In this document: piece by piece, positions 27,935 to 35,674 of the stretch | Position numbering within the stretch: the first letter of the stretch is position 1 | Layout: each line of letters starts with the position of its first letter | NCBI GenBank assembly: GCA_029557835.1 | Contig: JAKQHW010000026.1 | Location: forward strand, 1 to 35,674 | Reading direction: 5' to 3' | Length of the DNA stretch: 35,674 nt | From: Microcaldota archaeon | GTDB lineage: Archaea; Micrarchaeota; Micrarchaeia; Anstonellales; Bilamarchaeaceae | Translations under genes and position numbers: made by a program | Notes under the pieces: model-generated | Databases searched by the model: none | What the model was told of the DNA's origin: nothing | Seen by the model: the letters and a program-made list of their open reading frames with translations, nothing else

Positions 27935-28993
27935 TCATATCATTGTCGCGAATATCGACTGCAGGAAAGATGACACCACGAAATAAACCATGTATGCCAC
28001 CACCAGCATGAACGGGAAGAACTTCAGCCCCTGCGTCTTGGCGCCGGTCTGTATCGTCCCAAGCAGCAGCGACGCGATCAGGCACGTCACGAATATGGTC
28101 GCCACGCTGAACCACTGGAACTCGTCCGAGGTTATTACCGGCGCGGAAGGCTGCACAAACGTCATCTGGGGCACCTGCCCGCCCAGCCCGCCCGGAGGCA
28201 GGTAGGAGAACGCGATCGCAAGCACCTCTATCAGCCTGCTCGCGACCGAGAACAGGAACGGGGTCCCCAGCACGGACGCAAAAACGAGGAATATCACATA
28301 GACCAGCAATGTGGACGCTATGTCCTTCTTCTGTATCGCCACCTCCCTTGCATCCTCCGCTGTTATTTCCAGTATCTCCGCGACCTCCCCCCCGGTCGCC
28401 ATCGCCTGCTTCACAAGCAGCACGGTCCTCTCCAGTATCTTCGAATTGAACCTCATCGCGAGCCTGTCCAGCGCCTTTTCGAACGGCTCCCCGCTGAACG
28501 AGCTCTTTATCACATTCTTCACTTCTATGGAAAGTATCCCGAACTCGGGCTTCGCCGCATACCACATCGCCTGGTCCACGGTCATGCCGGAACGCACGTT
28601 CGCCGAGATGAGGGCGAGGAAATCTGGCAATGCCGCCTCAACCGCGGACTTGCGCGCCTCCCCCTGCAGCTGCAGGAACACCCAGGCGAGCATCCAGACC
28701 GAGAACGTGACCGCGCCCGCCGCAACCAGCAGCGTGAGCAGGTATATCGCGAAATCCGGGAGGTAGAAGCCCTCCCCCATCACCGCGAGGAGGAAGTTCT
28801 GCAGCACCGAATAATTGAGCATGACCAGGAAAGCGAACACCGCGAGCAGTGCGGTTATCAGTATCAGGAAGCCGGCGAAAGCCTCCGCGGAATGGCCGTA
28901 CCCGGCCCCGCGAAGCATCCTCTCCATCCCCCTTATCCTCTCCCTTGAGAGGAGCCTCCCGACCGCCTCATAAAAGTTGTTGAACATCATCAT
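27935..28993 (-). CDS. GspF/TadC-like pilus assembly membrane protein (1)
   Basis: T2SF pattern: LPDFLALISANVRSGMTVDQAMWYAAKPEFGILSIEVKNVIKSSFSGEPFEKALDRLAMRFNSKILERTVLLVKQAMATGGEVAEILE. Confidence 0.88.
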   Translation of the reverse strand: MMMFNNFYEAVGRLLSRERIRGMERMLRGAGYGHSAEAFAGFLILITALLAVFAFLVMLNYSVLQNFLLAVMGEGFYLPDFAIYLLTLLVAAGAVTFSVWMLAWVFLQLQGEARKSAVEAALPDFLALISANVRSGMTVDQAMWYAAKPEFGILSIEVKNVIKSSFSGEPFEKALDRLAMRFNSKILERTVLLVKQAMATGGEVAEILEITAEDAREVAIQKKDIASTLLVYVIFLVFASVLGTPFLFSVASRLIEVLAIAFSYLPPGGLGGQVPQMTFVQPSAPVITSDEFQWFSVATIFVTCLIASLLLGTIQTGAKTQGLKFFPFMLVVAYMVYFVVSSFLQSIFATMI

Positions 28994-28996
28994 CCC

Positions 28997-29884
28997 TCAT
29001 ATAACATATTTCGGCCTCGAGCTCTCCACCATCGCCAGGAACAGGAACTGCACTACCGAAATCATCACGAACACCAGCAGCAGTATCGAGGCGTCAATCC
29101 CGAACCTGGACGAGCCTATGAGCGAGAGCAGTATCACCGCGAAAGCCAGCCCCAGCGACGGGAAGATTATCCCGAAAATCATGTAGAACATCACCAGCGG
29201 GTTCAGCTTCTGCCCGTACGCCTTCAGCGCGATCACCTGCTCCCTGAACACCTGGTTGAGCACGACCTCCAGGGAGTCCGCGACGTCCGAGCCCGAGTTT
29301 ATCGCGTTGGCTATCTGCAGCATTATCCTGTTGAAATCGTTCGAGGGGCAGTTCTGGATGACCTCCCTTATCGCCTGCGTCATCGACATCCCGAGTGTCA
29401 CCTTCTCCACTATGTGGTTGAACTCCATGCTTACCGCGCCGTATCCCCTCGAGACGCCCACCAGGGAATCGAAGAGCGGCATCCCGGATTTGAGCGCAAT
29501 CAGCAGGTGCCTACCCGCGAACACCAGCTCGTAGTCTATGTCCCTTTTCCTTTTCGTTATCTTCACGTCGGGGTACAGCATGAAATACTGGTAGCACATG
29601 AAAATGTAGGCGAGGAAGAGCGGGGCCAGCCATATGGCTTCGACATTTATGGATTCGAAGAAAAAGAACGTCAATACGGTGAGCACCACCGCGCCGATTA
29701 GCGCGGAAACCACCACGCCGTTCAGGAACTCCTCCGGGCCCTTTTCTATCCCGGCCATCGTGAGCTTCTTCTTCATGTTCGGGTAATACGGCATCAGCCA
29801 TTCGGACACGGCCATCAACGGCTTCGCGCCCTTGCCCTTCTCCCGCACGGGGAGCGCAACCGGGGTAACTTTTGTCTTTTCCAT
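28997..29884 (-). CDS. GspF/TadC-like pilus assembly membrane protein (2)
   Basis: ELVFAGRHLLIALKSGMPLFDSLVGVSRGYGAVSMEFNHIVEKVTLGMSMTQAIREVIQNCPSNDFNRIMLQIANAINSGSDVADSLEVVLNQ. Confidence 0.88.
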   Translation of the reverse strand: MEKTKVTPVALPVREKGKGAKPLMAVSEWLMPYYPNMKKKLTMAGIEKGPEEFLNGVVVSALIGAVVLTVLTFFFFESINVEAIWLAPLFLAYIFMCYQYFMLYPDVKITKRKRDIDYELVFAGRHLLIALKSGMPLFDSLVGVSRGYGAVSMEFNHIVEKVTLGMSMTQAIREVIQNCPSNDFNRIMLQIANAINSGSDVADSLEVVLNQVFREQVIALKAYGQKLNPLVMFYMIFGIIFPSLGLAFAVILLSLIGSSRFGIDASILLLVFVMISVVQFLFLAMVESSRPKYVI

Positions 29885-29901
29885 CCGCTCACCACCTATC
29901 C

Positions 29902-31275
29902 TTATCCACCGCCCGTATTTATGCCTTTCCGCGCCCTTATGCGCCTGGCTTCCGCGAGGGCCTCCTCCCTCGCCATCTCCCCTCTCGAATATTTGGAGTA
30001 TTCCAGCGGCTCCTCCGCCTGCAGGAGCGCCAGCAGGTCCTCTTCGGTCTCGAACCCTGCCGCAGGGCCGCCCCTAGCCTCCGCCTTCCTCTTCTCCACT
30101 TCCGAATCTATGTCGCTCCATACCGCCTGCCTCAGGGAGAGGAACTCCGCGGCGTACGTGTCCGCCGCCTTCTCGGCCATTTCGCCCGCCCCCTTCAGCT
30201 TCCCCTTCTTCTCAAGCTGCCCGAATTCAGAGGAATGCTTGCCCACAAGGTATTTCTCATAGCTGGACGCAAGCCCGCCCACCTGCTCCCTGAGCTGCTC
30301 CGCCCTGGAGACGAAAGCCGGTAGCGCATCCGCCGCCTTCCCAAGCGCCGCCTCCTCCTCAAAATATTTCACCAGGGGCGCGAAGGCCCTCTCATACGCC
30401 TCGTTCACCGCCTTCTTCGCGGCCGCCAGCTCGTATTCCTGGTCGTTCCTCACGACCGCCATGATGTCCGCCTTGGGCGCGGCCGCACCCGCGGCCTTCT
30501 TGCCCGCCTCGGACAGTATCGTCTTGAGCGCCACTATCTCCTTCTTTATCTCCTCTCTCCTCTCGTTGGATTTCTCCCTGAAAAGCTCGCGCGTGAGCTC
30601 GAGCATCCTCTTCTTCACTTCCTCCGTGTCCACCTTCTTCCCGGCCTTGACCTCGCTCCCGAACTGCTTCTCTATCCTTTCCACCGTCTCAGTCGCCCCC
30701 TCCAGGGGCGAGACCATCAATATCGGCGGAATCCTTATCCTTATTTCCGGAACCTGCGTGGCCGCCCGCGGCCTTGGCGGCGGCGCCGCCCGCCTCTCCG
30801 CGATTGCCACCGGCACTTCTCCCCTGCCCTTTTCCTCCTCCTCAAATTCCGGTTTTTCCTCCCTCTTCTCTTCAAATTCGACTTCTCCTGCCCGGGCTTC
30901 CTCTTTTGCGGGCCCGATTTCCATTTCCGGCTCGGGGGGCGGGGGCGCAGGAGGCGCTGCCGCCTCCACTTCTTCCCTGCGCGGCACCATCGCCTCCATG
31001 ACCGCGCTGACCTTCTCCTCCGCGGGGGCCGCGGCAGGCGCCGGCGCTGCAGGCGCCTCTGCCCCGTACATCTTCATCAGCATCTCGCTGCCCGCAATGA
31101 CCTTTTCCACACGCCCGTTAAGCGTGAGCGCCTCTTCATAGCCCATCTCGGAGAACTCGGGCGGCGAGAACTCTATCCTCCTCCTGGCCGGCCCCCCCTC
31201 CCCTTCCGGGGCGGAATATTCCAGGGCCTTTGCCTCCACGGAACGGACAATCCCCGCCGCTTCCTCAAACTCCAT
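29902..31275 (-). CDS. Ala/Glu/Pro-rich cytoplasmic protein embedded in pilus operon
   Basis: 457-aa ORF, 3 bp from the ATPase gene and 17 bp from a GspF-like gene. Low-complexity linker, then a helical C-terminal domain. Confidence 0.75.
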   Translation of the reverse strand: MEFEEAAGIVRSVEAKALEYSAPEGEGGPARRRIEFSPPEFSEMGYEEALTLNGRVEKVIAGSEMLMKMYGAEAPAAPAPAAAPAEEKVSAVMEAMVPRREEVEAAAPPAPPPPEPEMEIGPAKEEARAGEVEFEEKREEKPEFEEEEKGRGEVPVAIAERRAAPPPRPRAATQVPEIRIRIPPILMVSPLEGATETVERIEKQFGSEVKAGKKVDTEEVKKRMLELTRELFREKSNERREEIKKEIVALKTILSEAGKKAAGAAAPKADIMAVVRNDQEYELAAAKKAVNEAYERAFAPLVKYFEEEAALGKAADALPAFVSRAEQLREQVGGLASSYEKYLVGKHSSEFGQLEKKGKLKGAGEMAEKAADTYAAEFLSLRQAVWSDIDSEVEKRKAEARGGPAAGFETEEDLLALLQAEEPLEYSKYSRGEMAREEALAEARRIRARKGINTGGG

Positions 31276-31278
31276 CTA

Positions 31279-32865
31279 TCAGAACACCCATTTCTCGTTC
31301 CTCTTCACGCTGTCCAGCACCTCCTCCCTGTTGAGGTAGTAGTGCGAGACAATCGAGCCGACCTCGTTGACCGACTCATACCCGTTCTTCACCATCCAGT
31401 TTAGCACATCGACCTTCTCCCAGACGTTCTCCTCTATCTCCTTGTCCGTGAGCCCGGAATACAGGTGCAGTATCTCGGAAATCCTGGACGCCCTCCCCAC
31501 CTTCGGGGTCTTGTCCGCCTTCGCGTCCCACCTGTAAACCACGTTGTATTCTCCGTTCTTGTGCACCTCCGCGAACTCCAGCGTCCTCCTGAGGTTGAAC
31601 CTCCTGTGCCTGAACTGCACCACCACTCCCGCAAGCGCGTCCAGCATCTCCTCCGGCACGTTTATCGGCGGGTTGGTGAGCCTGGATATGGCCTGCTCCG
31701 TGTTGTCCGCGTGCAGCGTCGCGTACACGCTGTGGCCGGTGTGCATCGCCTCGAAAAGTATCTCCGCCTCCTTCTGCCTCCTGACCTCCCCGACGATTAT
31801 TCTGTCCGGCCTCTGCCTGAGCGCGTTCACCATCAGGTCCAGCATGGTTATCTCGCCCTTCCCCTCCGGATTTGGCTCCCTCGTCACCATCGGCACCCAG
31901 TGGAGGAAGGACGGGAGGGTGAGCTCCCTCGTGTCCTCTATGCTCACTATCCTCTGGTTCGCGGGGATGAGCCCGGCAAGCGCGTTGAGGAAGGAAGTCT
32001 TTCCGCTTCCTGTGCCGCCCGCCACCACCAGCGAGAGCTCGTTCTGCACGCACAGCCATATCATGGCCGCGACCTCCGAGGTTATCGTCTGGCCCCTTAT
32101 GAGGTTTGTTATGGTCCAAGGGTTCTTCGAGAACTTCCTGATGACCATTGTATTCCCGAAATTGGAAACCGGGAATAGCGTCGCGTTCACCCTGTCCCCG
32201 GTGGGGAGGTGCGCGTCTAGAAGCGGGGTCAGGGTGTTTATCTGCCTGCCCACCTTCCTCGCCACCAGCGATGAGAAGTCGTATATCTGCTCCTCGTCCT
32301 TGAGCCTTATGTTGGTCTTGCACCATCCGTGCTTCTTATGGTATATCCACACCGGCTCGCTCGAATTGTTGACCGCAATTTCCTCCAGGAAATCATCGTG
32401 TAGCGGGGTCTCAAGCTCGCCCAGCCCGAGCGTGCTCTGCACGAGGTAGGACGCGAGTATCCCCTGCTTGTCCTCCGAGAGCATCGGAAAGTTCCTCTTC
32501 AGGACTCTCGCCGCCGCCTCCTGGAATTTCCTCTTGACCTCCGGCACCTTCTTCGGGTCCAGTATCTCGGTTATGTCCAGCTTGACCTCGGTTATCAGTT
32601 CGCCCCTCAGCTTCGTTTCAAGGAGGAGCTTGGTCCCTCCCGCGATGCCCGGTATCGAGACATTGTACATGGGCACGAACCCGCCCCTCATCTCCACGGT
32701 TATCTCGACAGGGATGTTCTCGCTGAGGAAGCTGTAGGAATCGACCACCTTTTCCCTCTGCCTCTCGCGCGGCTCCACCGGCGCGGGCTCGTCCTCGAGC
32801 GGCGCCGCCGGCTCTTCCCTGAACCTGCTGACAATCCCCTTTATTTCCTCTTTTCGCTCATCCAT
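31279..32865 (-). CDS. Type IV pilus/archaellum-like secretion ATPase (VirB11/TadA/GspE family)
   Basis: Walker A VVAGGTGSGKTSFLNAL, Asp box SIEDTRELTLPS, Walker B-like RPDRIIVGEVRRQKEAEILFEAMHTGHSVYATLHAD. Confidence 0.96.
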   Translation of the reverse strand: MDERKEEIKGIVSRFREEPAAPLEDEPAPVEPRERQREKVVDSYSFLSENIPVEITVEMRGGFVPMYNVSIPGIAGGTKLLLETKLRGELITEVKLDITEILDPKKVPEVKRKFQEAAARVLKRNFPMLSEDKQGILASYLVQSTLGLGELETPLHDDFLEEIAVNNSSEPVWIYHKKHGWCKTNIRLKDEEQIYDFSSLVARKVGRQINTLTPLLDAHLPTGDRVNATLFPVSNFGNTMVIRKFSKNPWTITNLIRGQTITSEVAAMIWLCVQNELSLVVAGGTGSGKTSFLNALAGLIPANQRIVSIEDTRELTLPSFLHWVPMVTREPNPEGKGEITMLDLMVNALRQRPDRIIVGEVRRQKEAEILFEAMHTGHSVYATLHADNTEQAISRLTNPPINVPEEMLDALAGVVVQFRHRRFNLRRTLEFAEVHKNGEYNVVYRWDAKADKTPKVGRASRISEILHLYSGLTDKEIEENVWEKVDVLNWMVKNGYESVNEVGSIVSHYYLNREEVLDSVKRNEKWVF

Positions 32866-32881
32866 ATGCCCTCACCGGTGA

Positions 32882-34585
32882 TTACCCTACATCCCACAGT
32901 CTCTTTATTAAATCCTTTAATTCTTTCCTTTTTTGCTCGAACTCGCCCTGCTCCTCCGCGGTGAGCCTTATGCGCTCCTCCCTATCTGCGGCCTCCTTCG
33001 GGCCCGGCGCCCCCTCCCTCAATGAGATGAGCTCAGCCTCCCTCGCGAGTATGCGTATGTTCTTCTCGATCCTCGCCGCCTTCTCGTTCAGCTCCGTGAT
33101 AAGCGCCCTTGCCTGCTCGAGCCCCTCCTTCTTCTCCTCCAGCTCCGCAAGCATGCGCACCGCGTCCTTCACGTTCTCGCTCCCCAGCGCCTCAGTCAGG
33201 TCCCCCAGCTTCCTCGTGGTCTCACCCTTGAGCGCAACCAGCTGCTTCGAAACTGCCTCGCTCTCCTCATTTATTCGTTCCAGCTGCGCGAGATGCTGGT
33301 CCACAGAAAGCTTGGTCTTCGCCTTTATCTTCTGGAAAGTGGAATATGTGGCCGTCTCCTCCTCCATCGCTTCCTTCACTTCCTTGGCCTGCTTCGACAT
33401 CGCCTTGCCTGCCTTCTCCACCTCGCCCCTGAGCTCCTCCAGCTCGCGCACCACCTCCCCGAACTGGAGCACATCCCCGGTCACCGCGCTCAGGTTCCTC
33501 TCGAACCTCTTGTACTCCTCAACAAGCTGCTCCTCCCTCCTCTCTATCCCGGACACCTGCCCGACGAGCGTGTCCTTGTCCGGGAGCTTCTCCATAACCT
33601 CGTGCGCCACCTTCAGCGCGTCCTCGTACTGCGCCACAAGCTCCAAATCCTCCTTCAGGTGGTTCTCTATCTCGGGCATGTTCCTTTTTATCGCCTCAAG
33701 CTTCGAGTAGTTCTCCTCCAGCTCCTTCCTCACGGAGGTGGAACTCTTGGACACGTTCGCCATCAGCTCCCTCACGGTCTGCAGCACCTCTGCGCTCTGC
33801 CTGAATTCCGAGATGAGTTCCTTCACGCTTCTGGATTCGTCCCTCACCTTCATGAATTCGCCCTGAAGGCGCTCCATGTCCCCCTTCAGCCCGGAAACCT
33901 CAACCCTCTTGTCCCCGCGCGGCGCCCTGCTCAGCGCAAGGTCCGCCTTGGCCAGCACGTCCGCCACGCGCCTCTCCAGCGCCTCCACCCTTGACCTGTA
34001 TTCCTCCAGGTCCGCGGCTTTCTTCCCCGTGCCCTCCCTGCCCATTATCTTCTGGTGTTCCCTCAGCTGCTTCTCCAGCTCGGAAACCGACTCCCTTATG
34101 GAGCCGACCTTGCCGGCCAGCTCCTCGATCCTATCCATCGTCTGCTTGGATACATCGCCCCTCCTCTCGCCCATCCCCTTCACTTGTTTCGAGAGGTCCT
34201 CGAGGCTCCGGAAACTCTCTTCAAAATGCGAATAGAGTTTTTCTATGCTCTCCGCCTGCTGCCTGAGCTCCTCCCTCCCTTTCCTCTGCACCTCCTGCAG
34301 CTGCCTCAGGTCGCCCTCCAGCACCGCTTTCCTCTTTTTGAATTCCGCCTTCTCGGCCTTCACCTGCTCCGGGGCCGGGGAAACCCATACAAGCCTCACC
34401 TCAGTGAGCTTGTACTCTATCCGTATCACCTTCTCATCCTCGAGCACGTGCGCCCAGTCCTCTATGGTCGCCGGCGGTATGCCGAGGAGCTTCGCCGCCA
34501 TGTTGAGCTCTACCTGCTTTTTCTCCTGCACAAGCCGTATGAGTGAGTCTACGCCCGTGGTTATCAGCAGTTCGTCGAACTCCAT
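32882..34585 (-). CDS. N-terminal winged-helix plus long coiled-coil protein
   Basis: Start at the ATG at 34585 (MEFDELLITTGVDSLIRLVQEKKQVELNMAAKLLGIPPATIEDWAHVLEDEKVIRIEYKLTEVRLVWVSP), then ~450 aa of heptad-like coiled coil. Ends 16 bp before the ATPase gene. Confidence 0.8.
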   Translation of the reverse strand: MEFDELLITTGVDSLIRLVQEKKQVELNMAAKLLGIPPATIEDWAHVLEDEKVIRIEYKLTEVRLVWVSPAPEQVKAEKAEFKKRKAVLEGDLRQLQEVQRKGREELRQQAESIEKLYSHFEESFRSLEDLSKQVKGMGERRGDVSKQTMDRIEELAGKVGSIRESVSELEKQLREHQKIMGREGTGKKAADLEEYRSRVEALERRVADVLAKADLALSRAPRGDKRVEVSGLKGDMERLQGEFMKVRDESRSVKELISEFRQSAEVLQTVRELMANVSKSSTSVRKELEENYSKLEAIKRNMPEIENHLKEDLELVAQYEDALKVAHEVMEKLPDKDTLVGQVSGIERREEQLVEEYKRFERNLSAVTGDVLQFGEVVRELEELRGEVEKAGKAMSKQAKEVKEAMEEETATYSTFQKIKAKTKLSVDQHLAQLERINEESEAVSKQLVALKGETTRKLGDLTEALGSENVKDAVRMLAELEEKKEGLEQARALITELNEKAARIEKNIRILAREAELISLREGAPGPKEAADREERIRLTAEEQGEFEQKRKELKDLIKRLWDVG

Positions 34586-34606
34586 GATTCCCCTTTTAAA
34601 AAGCAC

Positions 34607-34617
34607 CTTTATAAAAG
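34607..34617 (-). promoter_or_regulatory. TATA box for the coiled-coil/pilus operon
   Basis: Minus strand acttttataaagg about 27 bp upstream of the ATG at 34585. Confidence 0.55.
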
Positions 34618-34625
34618 TTGCGACC

Positions 34626-34785
34626 AAAAACGCGGGGAGGGCAAAAAACCCTCTTCGCCCCGAGCCCCATATATCGGGGCACGGGCCGAATCCCCCCATT
34701 TTTAGGTGTCATTCTGACCTCCTCCCACTTCACCAGGCAACGCTTTGCGCTCCCCCCTTGCGCAATGCAACCTTTGTTCATGCGT
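34626..34785 (-). repeat. Dispersed intergenic element, copy C
   Basis: AAAAACGCGGGGAGGG...CGAATCCCCCCATTTTTAGGTGTCATTCTGACCTCCTCCCACTTC...GGCAACGCTTTGCG. Includes hairpins GCCCC/GGGGC and GAGGG/CCCTC. Confidence 0.8.
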
Positions 34786-34904
34786 GGTTCCATTTGTCCA
34801 TATCCGCCAACGTGCCATCTTCCTTGGAATTAATGCTGGGTCCAGACACGACTGGGCGCATAAGGTTTTAAACTTTTATCAAAAAACCTTTTCGGAGATT
34901 TCGG

Positions 34905-35674
34905 ATGGCAGGCAAAGGCGAAGGCACAGGCTCCCTCATACAGAAGCTCGAGGAAACCAAGGTACAGATGCTTAAGAACAAGAACAAGATCCTCAAGAGA
35001 TTCGGCAAGCCCGGGCTCAAGGCGTACCGGGGTATAGTGAAGGGCGGCGTATCTTTGGGGGAGCTATCCGAGAAATCCGGCATCCCCGAGGGGGAACTCG
35101 CTGAAATAGTAGAATTCATGGAAAAGGCCGGCATTGTCGAGGTCTCAGGGGAAATCCCGGCAAAGCCAGCCGCAGGGGGGGAAAAGAAAGCGGCTCCGCC
35201 CCCGAGGGAAATCCCGCGGCCGCCTGCCCCTGCCCCTCCGGCCGCGCCGCCCAGGCCTCCGGCCTCCAGGGAGGAAAAGCCGAAGCCCGGGGCGCGCAAG
35301 CCCTCCGGTTTCGAGATAAAGCCGATTAGCGACGAGGAGATCGGGGAGGAGGAAGAGGCGGAGGAAAAGAAACGCAAGGAGGAGTTCCGCAGGCAGCCCC
35401 CCGAGGTCGAGCCCGAGGAAATCGCGCCCCCTCCGGAACCGCCGCCCCGCAAGCCTGAATCTAAGCCCCCCCCGGGCATAACGCCAATAGAATTTGAGGA
35501 AAAGGCCCCGGCCCCTCCGAGGGAACCCCCCAGGGCACCGCGGGAACCGCCAAAGGAGGAGCCGCCGCCCCTTCCTCCTGAAGAGGAAGCAGTGGAGGAA
35601 GAGCCCGAGGAGGAATTCCTTACCCCCTCCGAGAAGGCGATAAGGGAGAGGTACGGGGAAACCGGGCTTCTTGT
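34905..35674 (+). CDS. N-terminal winged-helix protein with Pro/Glu-rich tail; truncated by window end
   Basis: Open from the ATG at 34905 (upstream ggag) to the window end: MAGKGEGTGSLIQKLEETKVQMLKNKNKILKRFGKPGLKAYRGIVKGGVSLGELSEKSGIPEGELAEIVEFMEKAGIVEVSGEIPAKP.... Absent from the track because no stop lies inside the window. Confidence 0.75.
   Translation, partial: MAGKGEGTGSLIQKLEETKVQMLKNKNKILKRFGKPGLKAYRGIVKGGVSLGELSEKSGIPEGELAEIVEFMEKAGIVEVSGEIPAKPAAGGEKKAAPPPREIPRPPAPAPPAAPPRPPASREEKPKPGARKPSGFEIKPISDEEIGEEEEAEEKKRKEEFRRQPPEVEPEEIAPPPEPPPRKPESKPPPGITPIEFEEKAPAPPREPPRAPREPPKEEPPPLPPEEEAVEEEPEEEFLTPSEKAIRERYGETGLL

Noticed and set aside
34596-34793. 65-aa minus ORF across element copy C
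   Set aside because: Covers the TATA of the downstream gene; indels between copies break the frame, so coding is not supported.
34868-35479. 203-aa Gly/Ser-rich minus ORF
   Set aside because: Antisense to the wHTH + strand ORF that runs off the window; composition is an artefact of Pro/Glu codons on the other strand.
1-35674. CRISPR array, transposase, integrase or rRNA
   Set aside because: No regularly spaced repeats, no recognisable transposase/integrase ORF, and no rRNA-like sequence seen by eye on either strand.

Overview
35.7 kb archaeal chromosomal window with high GC and dense gene packing. The gene set and sequence style suggest a DPANN-like lineage, but taxonomy is inference. Core content: a minus-strand RNA polymerase operon (rpoH-rpoB2-rpoB1-rpoA1-rpoA2-L30e-nusA, with both large subunits split), aRF1, tRNA-Asn(GTT), endonuclease III, mevalonate kinase, archaeal iPGM (apgM), beta-carbonic anhydrase, a CDF transporter, a CaCA exchanger, an amidohydrolase and YjbQ. 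Accessory content: a six-gene type IV pilus-like operon (VirB11/TadA-type ATPase, two GspF/TadC-type proteins, class III prepilin, two uncharacterised cytoplasmic components), several secreted or membrane hypothetical genes, and a dispersed intergenic element present in three copies. Best leads: (1) the three-copy element, always in the same orientation and just 5' of a minus-strand transcription unit; (2) atypical residues in two RNAP active-site motifs (NADYDGD in A', GYNMGDG in B'); (3) the pilus-like locus with N-terminal wHTH coiled-coil and Pro/Glu-rich proteins at its divergent end; (4) a paralogous four-Cys extracytoplasmic domain in two adjacent genes; (5) a 37-aa zinc-ribbon ORF absent from the supplied track.
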